Below are positions 18,263-25,753 of a stretch of DNA of 48,818 nt, piece by piece. The notes under the pieces were generated by a model that was given only the letters and a program-made list of their open reading frames with translations, was not told where the DNA came from and made no database searches. This stretch comes from Streptomyces sp. ISL-43 (GTDB lineage Bacteria; Actinomycetota; Actinomycetes; Streptomycetales; Streptomycetaceae): positions 1-48,818 of the forward strand of contig NZ_JAGGOT010000040.1 of the NCBI RefSeq assembly GCF_018614195.1, given 5' to 3'. Position 1 is the stretch's first letter, and each line of letters opens with the position of its first letter. Position numbers and translations under genes: made by a program.

Positions 18263-18295
18263 TACCGCGCTGATGCGGTTCTGATACCCGGCTGA
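18263..18295 (-). promoter_or_regulatory. SARP-type operator, triple 11-bp TCAG repeat
   Basis: On the minus strand TCAG occurs three times with exact 11-bp spacing (CTGA on the plus strand at 18270, 18281 and 18292). The repeats read TCAGCCGGGTA, TCAGAACCGCA and TCAGCGCGGTA. SARP regulators bind such direct repeats at one-turn spacing overlapping the -35 region. It drives the leftward desaturase operon and has sister sites at 19658 and 35253. Confidence 0.75.
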
Positions 18296-18337
18296 CTGGG
18301 GCGCGGCCGGGGCCGGGGTGGGGCAGGGCGGCGCGGG

Positions 18338-18499
18338 TCAGGCCGCTGCCGCCTCATGGGCGAGGCGGTCGTCCAGGGTCAGCAGGATGGAGTCGGCGTC
18401 GCGCGCCAGTGTCTCGTCGTCGGGGCATCCCATGATCCGCATGAGGTGCTCGACCATCGACTGTCGGAGCTGGTCGGTACTGAGAGATGCGTAGGACAC
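18338..18499 (-). CDS. 53-aa cluster peptide of unknown function
   Basis: GTG start at 18499 with an AAGGAAG ribosome site; it follows the seryl-transferase gene by 67 bp in the same direction. The sequence is helical and acidic (DQLRQSMVEHLMRIMGCPDD). It contains an ADSILLTLDD stretch that loosely recalls the DSL region of an acyl carrier protein, but it is much too short and lacks helices III-IV. I do not recognise it. The strong start and its place within the cluster make it a real gene in my view. Confidence 0.6.
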   Translation of the reverse strand: MSYASLSTDQLRQSMVEHLMRIMGCPDDETLARDADSILLTLDDRLAHEAAAA

Positions 18500-18566
18500 G
18501 GTCTTCCTTTCGGGGGCGACATGCGGGGAACGTGCTCTAGAAGTGCCTTTGCGGGTGCGCGAACGC

Positions 18567-19562
18567 TCAGAAGGCGTTGCTGACGCGGAAGATGTGTGCG
18601 AACCCGGCAAGCGAGGCCTGGCTCTCGAAGGCGACGTACTCGGGTATGAGGACGTCGGCGGCCCACTTCTGCTTGTAGGCCAGCTGTGTCTGCGCGGGGT
18701 AGAGGGCGGAGCCCTCGGCCCACAGGAAGTGCATCAGCCACTGGAACGCCGGACTGTGGCCGACGACCTCGTGGCCCGCGTCCAGACCGGTGAAGGGCGT
18801 GAAGCCGAAGTGCAGCCACTCCACCCCCTCGCCTCGGAACACCTCGAGCGCGTGGGCGTTGATCGCCTCCATCAGCCCGGGAGAGCCCTCCGGGATGCGC
18901 CGGCTCAGGTCGTGCATCCAGCCGGCGCGCGAGCCGTACACGGGCGAGTAGGAGATGTACGCGACGGGTGCGTCGTCGATGGTCCCGACGAAGAGCCGGC
19001 GGTGCGCCTGCATCGTGCCGCCGATCTGGCCCACCAGGAACTCCAGGGGGCGCGCGCCTTCGCCCTTCGCCCCGAGCCAGGCACGGTCGATCCTCTCCAG
19101 GCCGTCCTGCCACTGCGACGCCTGGACCTCCTGGATCTTCAGGCCGTTGCGGTGCGCTCGGGAGACCTTGTTGCGCAACTGCATGAACCGGGTGCCCCGC
19201 AGGGTGAGCTCCGGTATGCGCACCGCCCAGGAAGCCCCGATCTGATTGACCGTGAAGCCCTGGCGGGCGTAGGCCTCGGCGTCGGCACGCTGGAGCTGTA
19301 CGCCGACGAGGCTGAGGCCTTCGTCGTGGACGTACGCGGCGAAACGCTCGAGGAGTGCGTCGTACGACGCCTCCTCGGCAAAGGGTCCGCCGAACTGAAC
19401 GGCGTATCGGCCCGCCCGCCGGTAGGAGATCACCCCGTCGATTTCGGGGACGCTGAATGTTTTGTTGCCCTCGTTCAGCGCGAGAAACGAACTGGGATTG
19501 TCGGCCTGGGTGTGCTTCTGGACGGCCCGGAATACCGGGCTGTCCGTTTCAATCACGGACAC
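18567..19562 (-). CDS. Seryl-tRNA-dependent transferase, VlmA-like
   Basis: This 331-residue protein has the fold of the lysyl-phosphatidylglycerol synthase C-terminal domain (DUF2156, GNAT-like). The segments FMQLRNKVSRAHRNGLKIQE, AYISYSPVYGSRAGWMHDLS and GVEWLHFGFTPF follow the family order, without the MprF membrane domain. In valanimycin biosynthesis VlmA of this family moves serine from seryl-tRNA to the hydroxyl of isobutylhydroxylamine. Here the same role with a long alkylhydroxylamine is inferred from the surrounding vlm-like genes. GTG start with GAGGGAGC. Transcribed divergently from the two serine-tRNA-like genes, 176 bp away, which makes them its likely partner RNAs. Confidence 0.85.
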   Translation of the reverse strand: MSVIETDSPVFRAVQKHTQADNPSSFLALNEGNKTFSVPEIDGVISYRRAGRYAVQFGGPFAEEASYDALLERFAAYVHDEGLSLVGVQLQRADAEAYARQGFTVNQIGASWAVRIPELTLRGTRFMQLRNKVSRAHRNGLKIQEVQASQWQDGLERIDRAWLGAKGEGARPLEFLVGQIGGTMQAHRRLFVGTIDDAPVAYISYSPVYGSRAGWMHDLSRRIPEGSPGLMEAINAHALEVFRGEGVEWLHFGFTPFTGLDAGHEVVGHSPAFQWLMHFLWAEGSALYPAQTQLAYKQKWAADVLIPEYVAFESQASLAGFAHIFRVSNAF

Positions 19563-19657
19563 GTTCGCGCTCCCTCTCGGTGGGACTGGGCCGATGGAAT
19601 TAGAGCATCGGACCGCTCGGCACCGAAAGGGGGTTCTCGCGGGATGTCGGAGGCACG

Positions 19658-19690
19658 TCAGCCCCGTGTCAGACCGGTATCAGAGGCGTC
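19658..19690 (+). promoter_or_regulatory. SARP-type operator upstream of tRNA-like genes
   Basis: TCAG occurs on the plus strand at 19658, 19669 and 19680, exact 11-bp spacing, reading TCAGCCCCGTG, TCAGACCGGTA and TCAGAGGCGTC. Orientation and order point toward the tRNA-like pair, with an expected -10 near 19695 and transcription start about 35 bases before the first tRNA-like gene. The same array precedes the desaturase and main operons. A small hairpin (19715-19730) lies in the leader. Confidence 0.75.
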
Positions 19691-19738
19691 TGTCATTGTT
19701 GTTCTCAGGAACGGCCCGGTCGACACCGGGCAGGTCTT

Positions 19739-19832
19739 GGAGAGGTGCCCGGAGTGGTTTATCGGGGACCTGAGTTTCGGCTCGAAGGTCGGGTTCAATG
19801 GACCCGCGCAGGTTCGAATCCTGCCCTCTCCG
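19739..19832 (+). tRNA. Serine-tRNA-like gene 1, non-canonical anticodon arm
   Basis: A 94-nt class II tRNA-like sequence. The acceptor stem is GGAGAGG/CCTCTCC with discriminator G at 19832 and no encoded CCA. TG occupies positions 8-9. The D arm is CCCG/CGGG with the GAGTGG loop, and the T arm is GCAGG-TTCGAAT-CCTGC. The variable arm is six base pairs (19791-19805). G1, G2, A3, C11:G24, G73 and the long variable arm match bacterial SerRS recognition. The anticodon arm (19767-19790) is instead GACCT/AGGTC, then GAG/CTC with a 2-nt bulge and a TTTCGG loop; no 7-nt loop or U33-anticodon can be formed. I infer it is charged with serine but does not decode codons. Confidence 0.8.
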
Positions 19833-19862
19833 CGAAACCGACCCGCGCAACCGGGTGGTTTT

Positions 19863-19956
19863 GGAGAGGTGCCCGGAGTGGTTTATCGGGGACCTGAGCT
19901 GCGGCTCGAAGGTCGGGTTCTACGGACCCGCGCAGGTTCGAATCCTGCCCTCTCCG
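19863..19956 (+). tRNA. Serine-tRNA-like gene 2, non-canonical anticodon arm
   Basis: Second copy, 30 bp after the first and 94 nt long. It differs at four bases only: the anticodon-hairpin loop is CTGCGG instead of TTTCGG, and the variable-arm loop is TAC instead of AAT. Every paired position is unchanged. That pattern fits selection on structure and disfavours a decaying tRNA. The missing common anticodon shows that decoding is not what is kept. The 30-bp spacer can itself fold (ACCCG/CGGGT) and may guide processing. Transcription of both copies from the 19658 operator is inferred. Confidence 0.8.
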
Positions 19957-19967
19957 CGTGTTGGTCT

Positions 19968-20044
19968 CCAGGGAGGGCCCCCCGCTCCCTGGTCGTGTGA
20001 TCCGCCCTGGCAGGCCTGCTCAGCAGGTCCGCCAGGGCGGATCA
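19968..20044 (+). terminator. Two hairpins ending the tRNA-like transcript
   Basis: An 8-bp hairpin (CCAGGGAG/CTCCCTGG, 19968-19992) is followed by a perfect 14-bp outer stem at 19998-20011 and 20031-20044, with an inner CCTGC/GCAGG stem. A short ATTTG follows. It lies between the tRNA-like genes and the convergent tetR gene, so it can stop both. Confidence 0.75.
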
Positions 20045-20120
20045 TTTGTGTGGGTGCGCCGGCCCGGGCCCGGCCCGGGGCCAGTAGCCGGGCCGGGGAT
20101 CCAGTGGCCCGGCCCGGGAT

Positions 20121-20753
20121 TCAGTAGCCCGCCGCTGCCAGGTCCGGGTCGCCGAGTGTCCGGTGGGCCATTTCGAGCACGCTGCGGCTGATCGCCGCGG
20201 TGTCGATGGGCGTCCCGTCGGCGATCAGGTCGTCCAGCAGACCGTCGGCGGCGTGGTAGATCATGCGGAACGCCCATTCGGGGCTGGCGCTGCGAAAGGC
20301 CCCGGCGACCGCGCCGCGTCTGACGAAGTCGCAGATCAGGTCCACTACGCGGGCGTTGGACTCCTTGCACAGCTCCAGCGCCTTCGCGTTCGCCGATCCG
20401 TAGACCAGCCGGTGCAGTTCAGCGTTCTCGATGGCGTGCTCGAGGAGTCTTTGCAGCAGCTCGTCCATGGTGGGCCACCAGGCGTTGCCCCGCGCGAGGA
20501 TCTCCTCGGTGGTGTCGTAGAACGCGTTGACGTACTCCTCCCAGAGGGCGCCGAGGACGTGGTCCTTGGTCTCGAAGTACATGTAGAAGCTGCCCTTGCC
20601 CATGCCCGCGGCGGTCGTGATGTCCGCGATGGTGGCGTCGGCGAATCCGGTCGTGCCGAACACCTCGCGGCCGGCCTTCAGGATGTCGGCCCTGCGCGCC
20701 TCGGCGGTCTTGACGACGCGCTTTCGCTTCTTCGGAGTCGCGGTCTGAGCCAT
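20121..20753 (-). CDS. TetR-family regulator
   Basis: This 210-residue repressor has an N-terminal TetR HTH (RRADILKAGREVFGTTGFAD to GKGSFYMYFETKDHVLGALW, about residues 20-70) and a helical ligand domain. It is clearly paralogous to the TetR at 38017 (both have KDHVLGALWE and AHRTLGDP). The start has GGAGGG nine bases upstream. It is divergent from the MFS exporter at 20929, and the palindrome at 20821-20835 lies between them. It probably represses the exporter until the product or an intermediate binds. Confidence 0.9.
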   Translation of the reverse strand: MAQTATPKKRKRVVKTAEARRADILKAGREVFGTTGFADATIADITTAAGMGKGSFYMYFETKDHVLGALWEEYVNAFYDTTEEILARGNAWWPTMDELLQRLLEHAIENAELHRLVYGSANAKALELCKESNARVVDLICDFVRRGAVAGAFRSASPEWAFRMIYHAADGLLDDLIADGTPIDTAAISRSVLEMAHRTLGDPDLAAAGY

Positions 20754-20820
20754 CTCTGCAGCCCTCCAGGCTTGTTGTGTATACGCCGAGGCTACATGAC
20801 TGACCGCCAGTCGCTTGCCG

Positions 20821-20835
20821 GACCGACCGTCGGTC
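20821..20835. promoter_or_regulatory. TetR operator palindrome, site 1
   Basis: GACCGAC-C-GTCGGTC, two perfect 7-nt arms, between tetR and the MFS exporter. A weaker GACTG/CAGTC palindrome lies at 20798-20812. The same core occurs at 35303-35319 before the second TetR operon. Confidence 0.75.
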
Positions 20836-20928
20836 AGTTAGCGTTTGTCATGCCCCGGCCCCTAGGGCCCCCCGCTGCCCATCGTGCGGCGGGCCTCCCT
20901 CCGCACCCCGCATGAACGTGAGGACGGC

Positions 20929-22539
20929 ATGACAAGTACGACACCGGACGCCACTCGAGGCAAAGGTCTCCTGCTGACCTTCATCTGCATCGGCATCTTC
21001 ATGGTGTACCTCGACTCCACGATCGTGAACGTGGCGCTGCCCGAGATCCAGCAGGACCTTTCGGCGGACATGACCCAGCTCCAGTGGGTCATCAACGCCT
21101 ACGCGCTCGTCGTTGCCTGCCTCCTGCTCACGGCGGGCACGCTCGGCGACATCTTCGGACGCAAGCGCATCTTCCTCGGCGGCCTGGTCGGGTTCCTCGC
21201 CGCGTCCGTGCTGTGCGCGATCGCGCCGAACTACGAGTTCCTGCTGGTCGCCCGCGTGCTCCAGGGTGCCGCGGGGTCCATCATGATCCCGGTCTCGCTG
21301 GCCCTCGTCTCCACCACCTACCCCGCGCCCGCCGCACGGGCCCGTGCCATCGGCATCTGGGCCGGCATCGGCGGACTCGCCCTCGCGGCGGGGCCGGTGC
21401 TCGGCGGCGTACTGGTGGACGCGTTCGGCTGGCAGTCGATCTTCTGGGTCAACCTGCCCTTCGGACTGGTCGCCCTGGCCGTCCTCGCCGGCAAGCTGGC
21501 CGAGAGCAAGGCGCCCACCCGCCGCCGCGCCGACGTCCTCGGGCAGATCCTGTTCATCGTGGCCATGGCCAGCCTCGTCTACGGCCTGATCGAGGCCAGC
21601 GCCCGGGGCTGGAGCGACTCGCTCATCCTCGGTTCCTTCGGTGTCGCGCTCGTCGCCCTGGCCGCGTTCGTCGCCTGGGAGCTGCGCCGACCGGACCCCA
21701 TGCTGCCGATGAACCTGTTCCGCAGCCCCGTCCTCGTCGTCGCGGGCGCGGTCAACTTCCTCGGCCTGTTCGGCCTGTACGGCAGCATCTTCCTGCTGAC
21801 CTTCTACCTCCAGCAGGTCAACGGCCTGTCGACCACCGCGGCCGGCGTCCGGTTCCTGGCCCTCAACGTGTCGATCATGGTGTTCTCGTACATCGCCAGT
21901 GTGGTCGCCGCCAAGTTCGGCCCGAAACTCCCGATCCTCATCGGCTCGGTGGCCAGCGCGGTCGGCCTCTTCGAGCTCGCCCAGTTGGAGCCCGGCAGCG
22001 GATTCGGCTCCTACTGGTGGGCGATGGCGCTGCTCGGTGCGGGTGTCTCCCTCGTGGGAGCACCGGCGACCGTCGCGCTGCTCTCCTCGGTCCGCCCGGA
22101 GCAGGCCGGTACCGCGTCGGGTGTCTCCAACACCTTCCGCCAGGTCGGCAGCGTGTTCGGCGTGGCCCTGACCGGCACCCTGCTGATCCAGCACCTGCGT
22201 GACGCGGTCCCGGACGCGCTGAAGGGCGTGGATCTGGATCCGGCAGCGCGCAGCGAGGCGGTGGACGTCCTGTCCTCGGGCGACCTGAGCGTCATCGCCG
22301 GGCTGCCGGCCGGGGCCCGGGGCCCGGTGCGGGACGCGGTGGCCCCCATCTTCACGGACGGACTGCAGATCGGCTTCACCGCGGCTGCCCTCGGCACCAT
22401 CGTCGGAGGCCTGCTGGCGCTCGTGATCCTGCCCGGCCGCAAGAAGATGGCCGCGGCCAGGGCCGCGGCCGCCGCGGCGGCCGCCCCCGCGCCGTCGGCC
22501 GATGCCCCCCGCGCCGCCTCGGGCGCCACCTCAGTGTGA
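20929..22539 (+). CDS. MFS multidrug exporter, DHA2 (14-TM) type
   Basis: This 536-residue transporter has 14 predicted membrane segments. Typical DHA2/EmrB-QacA marks are MVYLDSTIVNVALPEIQQDL (TM1), GTLGDIFGRKRIFLGG (motif A) and GPVLGGVLVDAFGWQSIFWV (motif C). The tail is Ala-rich (AAARAAAAAAAAPAP). GAGG precedes the ATG at 20929. The valanimycin cluster also has a DHA2-type resistance exporter (VlmF), so export of the finished azoxy compound is likely. The divergent TetR probably controls it. Confidence 0.9.
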   Translation: MTSTTPDATRGKGLLLTFICIGIFMVYLDSTIVNVALPEIQQDLSADMTQLQWVINAYALVVACLLLTAGTLGDIFGRKRIFLGGLVGFLAASVLCAIAPNYEFLLVARVLQGAAGSIMIPVSLALVSTTYPAPAARARAIGIWAGIGGLALAAGPVLGGVLVDAFGWQSIFWVNLPFGLVALAVLAGKLAESKAPTRRRADVLGQILFIVAMASLVYGLIEASARGWSDSLILGSFGVALVALAAFVAWELRRPDPMLPMNLFRSPVLVVAGAVNFLGLFGLYGSIFLLTFYLQQVNGLSTTAAGVRFLALNVSIMVFSYIASVVAAKFGPKLPILIGSVASAVGLFELAQLEPGSGFGSYWWAMALLGAGVSLVGAPATVALLSSVRPEQAGTASGVSNTFRQVGSVFGVALTGTLLIQHLRDAVPDALKGVDLDPAARSEAVDVLSSGDLSVIAGLPAGARGPVRDAVAPIFTDGLQIGFTAAALGTIVGGLLALVILPGRKKMAAARAAAAAAAAPAPSADAPRAASGATSV

Positions 22540-22623
22540 CCGCGGCAGTCAACGCAACCCAGCGAGTTCCCGCGCTCCCCCGGACGCGCGCTCGCGGCAC
22601 CCACACCTCTCACCGGAGCCCCC

Positions 22624-23109
22624 GTGGACACCAAAGAACTCTTTCGCGCCTACCAGGAACTGCTCGCCGCGGCTGAGGGCATTACCGACGACTCGCTTCT
22701 CGCCGAATCCGATCGCGCGCAAGTCGATTGGACACTGGCCCACATCGCGTTGAGCGATCGGGCTCTGGCCGGCGCGGGACGTGCGGTTCTCGCCAGTCGG
22801 GAAGCCCGCCTGGACAACGCCCAGGCCATGTCGAAGTCCGAGATCGGCCGGATCATCTGTTCGACGACCCATGGGGAGCGAGCGGAGATGGTGCGCCGCA
22901 ACGCGATGGAGCTGGTCGACCTGCTGGACCTCAGTCCTGACGAGGCGGCGGGAGCGACCGTACGGGCCTGTCTCGTCAACCGTGAGGGAGCCGTGGTCTT
23001 CGACGACGACCTGAAATGGGGCGATCTGATCCGGATGCGCGCCGAGGAGCACATCCCCGGGCACACGGCGGCTCTGCGTTCCTGGGCGCGCGCGCAGATC
23101 CGCGGGTAG
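22624..23109 (+). CDS. DinB-like four-helix-bundle protein
   Basis: This 161-residue protein has an all-helical pattern. The segment VDWTLAHIALSDRALAG resembles the WTxxEIxxHLxxxD-type region of DinB/mycothiol-dependent enzymes, and GHTAALRSWARAQI sits at the end. The metal-ligand histidines are only partly present, so an enzymatic role is uncertain. GTG start 84 bp after the exporter in the same direction, probably one operon. Its role in the cluster is unknown. Confidence 0.6.
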   Translation: MDTKELFRAYQELLAAAEGITDDSLLAESDRAQVDWTLAHIALSDRALAGAGRAVLASREARLDNAQAMSKSEIGRIICSTTHGERAEMVRRNAMELVDLLDLSPDEAAGATVRACLVNREGAVVFDDDLKWGDLIRMRAEEHIPGHTAALRSWARAQIRG

Positions 23110-23150
23110 ACACCTGGAGACCCCTATCGGCTGCCGGCTTCCGGGCCGGC

Positions 23151-23180
23151 GCCCGGCCGTCCCCCACGGCCGGGCTTTGC
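23151..23180 (+). terminator. Rho-independent-type terminator
   Basis: A 10-bp GC-rich stem (GCCCGGCCGT/ACGGCCGGGC) with a CCCCC loop is followed by TTTG. It closes the exporter-DinB unit. Downstream, 23190-23480 is AT-rich for this genome and is probably the promoter region of the SARP gene. Confidence 0.75.
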
Positions 23181-23482
23181 CGTGCACGGTTCGGAAAATT
23201 CCTCGGACTGGAGCCCGGATTATGTGAGATGAAATACTTTCAGTATGAATGTGCATGTGACAGGATCGGTATACGTCAATTGGCTGTGGTGCCACTTACG
23301 CAACGGCAGCACTGTCGAAAATTAGCCATCCGACGGCTACGGGGGAAGCGTATGCATAGGTCGTTTTCGGCCATCCGTGTGATTGGTGACCGCGGCCAGT
23401 TTCGCGCCTCCACGCCAACCAGTCTCCATACGAGACCACGTCCGTATTCATTTCCACCGAATACATGGCAAGGGAGCACGAT

Positions 23483-24277
23483 GTGCTGAGTTTTTCGATT
23501 CTCGGGGCTTTAGAGGTACACACCGGAGCGGGTCAGATCGAGATCCCCGGAGATCTGCAGCGCACCCTCGTCCAGGTTCTGTTGGTCAGCGAGGGCCAGG
23601 CCGTCTCCGGCGAGACGCTCATCGACGAGATGTGGGGGGAATCGGCCCCCGACAACCGGGTCAACGCCCTGCAGGCACACGTCAGCCGGCTGCGGCGCCG
23701 TCTGAAATCCATGGAGCCCGAGCGCTCCGCATCGCGTCTGACCATGCACCCGTCCGGCTACCGGCTGGCAGTGGACGAGGAGGAGCTCGACGCCGCCCAG
23801 TTCCTGCGCAAGGTCCGCCGTGCCGAGGCGGTCGTCTCCGCCCGTCCCGCCGAGGCGGCCGGCCTGCTGCGCTCCGCGCTGTCCATGTGGCGCGGTCCCG
23901 TCTTCGGATCCCTGCCCGGCGGGTCGGTGTGCCGGCTCACCAGCGCCCTGTACGAAGAACACCGGCTGCGTGCCCGAGAGCTGCTGTTCGACGCCGAGCT
24001 CAGTGCCGGGCACCACGCGAACATCCTCGCCGAGCTCTACGACGCCCACATCAGCAATCCCCTGCGCGAGCGGTTCTGCGAACAGCTCATGATCGCCCTG
24101 TACCGTTCCGGCCGCCAGGCCGACGCACTGGACACCTACCGGCGCATGTGGCAGCGCCTTTCCGAGGAGATCGGCGTGCTGCCCTCTCCCTCACTGCGCA
24201 GCGTGGAGCACGCCATCTTGTCCCACGATCCCTCTCTCACCCTGATCAGCGCCGCCGCCATGCTCCAGCCCGCGTGA
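23483..24277 (+). CDS. SARP-family transcriptional activator
   Basis: This protein of about 264 residues has an OmpR-like winged helix at its N-terminus (FSILGALEV, VQVLLVSEGQAVSGETLIDE, NALQAHVSRLRRRL). A bacterial transcription-activation domain follows (LDAAQFLRKVRRAE to QADALDTYRRMWQRLSEEIG). This is the small SARP architecture found as cluster activators; the valanimycin cluster also uses one (VlmI). The GTG at 23483 has AAGGGAG eight bases before it, whereas the ATG at 23465 has no site. It is the obvious reader of the three 11-bp TCAG arrays. The long AT-rich leader holds an ATACT-TTC-AGTAT palindrome. Confidence 0.9.
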   Translation: MLSFSILGALEVHTGAGQIEIPGDLQRTLVQVLLVSEGQAVSGETLIDEMWGESAPDNRVNALQAHVSRLRRRLKSMEPERSASRLTMHPSGYRLAVDEEELDAAQFLRKVRRAEAVVSARPAEAAGLLRSALSMWRGPVFGSLPGGSVCRLTSALYEEHRLRARELLFDAELSAGHHANILAELYDAHISNPLRERFCEQLMIALYRSGRQADALDTYRRMWQRLSEEIGVLPSPSLRSVEHAILSHDPSLTLISAAAMLQPA

Positions 24278-24329
24278 CGAGCCCCTCGCCGTGACGCCGC
24301 CGTCCGTACGCCCGTAGGCGGGTACGGGG

Positions 24330-24368
24330 TCGGGCCCATCCGCCGCTGCAACCGGCGGATGGGCCCGA
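24330..24368. terminator. Bidirectional terminator, 16-bp stem
   Basis: A perfect 16-bp stem around a 7-nt loop (CTGCAAC) lies between the convergent SARP and serS genes, 53 bp after the SARP stop and 15 bp before the serS stop. Confidence 0.8.
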
Positions 24369-24382
24369 CGCGTCGCCTCGCC

Positions 24383-25672
24383 TCAGGCGGTGCGCCCTCC
24401 GGGCAGGATCGTCCGGAAGCCGGTGTAGGGGACGAGGGCGTCCGGCAGGACCACGCTGCCGTCGGGCCGCGCGCCCTGTTCGAGGAGGGCCGCGACCGTG
24501 CGGCCGATCGGCAGGGCGGACCCGTTGAGCGTCGCGGCGGGAACGTTGCGTCCGGTCCCGGAGCGGTGGCGGATGCCCGCCCGGCGGGCCTGGAAGGCGC
24601 CGCAGTCCGAGACGGAGGAGATCTCCCGGAAGGCCCCGCTGCCGGGCAGCCACACCTCGAGGTCGTGGGTCATCCGTGCGGAGAAGCCCATGTCGCCCGC
24701 GGGGAGCAGCACCACGCGGTAGGACAGTTCGAGCTTCTGCAGGCACTTCTCGACGTGTCCGACCATCAGGTCGAACTGGCTCGGGGCGTCCTCCAGCGCG
24801 CAGACGCGCACCAGTTCCACCTTCTCGAACTGGTGCAGCCGCAGCAGACCGCGGGTGTCGCGGCCGTAGGAGCCGGCCTCGGAACGGAAGCACGGGGTGT
24901 GGGCGGTGAAGGCGAGCGGCAGCTCGGCGGAGGTGAGCACCTCGCCGGCTACGAGGTTCGTCAGGGGTACTTCGGCGGTGGGGATGAGGAAGAGCTCGCG
25001 GTCGCCGACCCGCGTGGCGAAGAGGTCCTCCTCGAACTTCGGCAGCTGACCGGTGCCCGTCATGGTCTCGCGGTTGACGAGGAAGGGGACGGCGTACTCG
25101 GTGTAGCCGTGCTCCTCGGTGTGCAGGTCGAGCAGGAAGGCGGCGAGCGCACGCTCCAGGCGGGCTCCCGGCCCGCGGCTGACGTGGAACCGGGCGCCCG
25201 ACAGACGTGTGGAGCGCGCGGCGTCGAAGAGTCCGAGGCGCTCGCCGATGTCGGCGTGGTGGGGCACGTCGCCCTCGGCGGCGACGATGGGGGGCCCGCC
25301 CCGGCGGATCTCCACGGCCTCCTTCTCGGACTGGCCGTCCGGTACGCGGTCCAGCGGCAGGTTGGGGATCGTCTGCAGCCACTGGCTCAGCTCGGTGCCC
25401 GCCGCCCGCGCCTCGGTCTCGGCGTCCTGCACGCGATCGCGCAGGGCGCGTGCCGCCGCGCGTTCCTCCTCGCTCGGGGCGCCCGTACGGGCACCCTTCC
25501 CCGCGCGCGACGCGGCCTTCAGCTGCGCTCGCAGCCGGCTCACCTGTTCTTCGGCGGCCGTCCGCCTGCGGGCGGCGGCCTCCAAGGCGTCGAGGTCGAG
25601 GGGGTGGTTGCGCCGTGCCAGTTGCCGTACGGCCTCGGGTCCGAGCGCGATGAGCTCGCGTGCGTCGTGCAC
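24383..25672 (-). CDS. serS: Cluster seryl-tRNA synthetase, VlmL-like
   Basis: Charges tRNA-Ser with serine. The 429-residue class II synthetase has an N-terminal coiled-coil arm (about 29-100) that in this family reads the tRNA variable arm. Motif 2 is FRSEAGSYGRDTRGLLRLHQ (262-281) and motif 3 is NGSALPIGRTVAALLE (383-398, Arg391). Motif 3 differs from the usual NGSGLAVGRTLVAILE. GTG start with AAGGAGAG. It is the last gene of the main operon. An extra SerRS also occurs in the valanimycin cluster (VlmL), supplying seryl-tRNA to VlmA. Since SerRS ignores the anticodon, the two tRNA-like genes are credible substrates. It may also give resistance or raise the seryl-tRNA pool. Confidence 0.9.
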   Translation of the reverse strand: MHDARELIALGPEAVRQLARRNHPLDLDALEAAARRRTAAEEQVSRLRAQLKAASRAGKGARTGAPSEEERAAARALRDRVQDAETEARAAGTELSQWLQTIPNLPLDRVPDGQSEKEAVEIRRGGPPIVAAEGDVPHHADIGERLGLFDAARSTRLSGARFHVSRGPGARLERALAAFLLDLHTEEHGYTEYAVPFLVNRETMTGTGQLPKFEEDLFATRVGDRELFLIPTAEVPLTNLVAGEVLTSAELPLAFTAHTPCFRSEAGSYGRDTRGLLRLHQFEKVELVRVCALEDAPSQFDLMVGHVEKCLQKLELSYRVVLLPAGDMGFSARMTHDLEVWLPGSGAFREISSVSDCGAFQARRAGIRHRSGTGRNVPAATLNGSALPIGRTVAALLEQGARPDGSVVLPDALVPYTGFRTILPGGRTA

Positions 25673-25753
25673 GGCACTCTCCTTGGTTTCCAGGGGTACG
25701 GGGAGGGGCAGCCGACCCGGCGTCGGATCGGCTGCCCCGGACGGCGTCGGCGG

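Noticed and set aside
19739..19956. The two tRNA-like sequences as ordinary tRNA-Ser genes or decayed tRNA pseudogenes
   Set aside because: No 7-nt anticodon loop can be formed, so they are not ordinary. All four differences between the copies fall in loops and none in stems, which argues against decay.
18543..20000. 485-codon plus-strand frame across the seryl-transferase and tRNA-like region
   Set aside because: It is antisense to a well-motivated gene and passes through structured RNA genes.
20848..22194. 448-codon minus-strand frame opposite the MFS exporter
   Set aside because: It is Glu/Gly/Arg-rich, the normal antisense shadow of a membrane protein gene.
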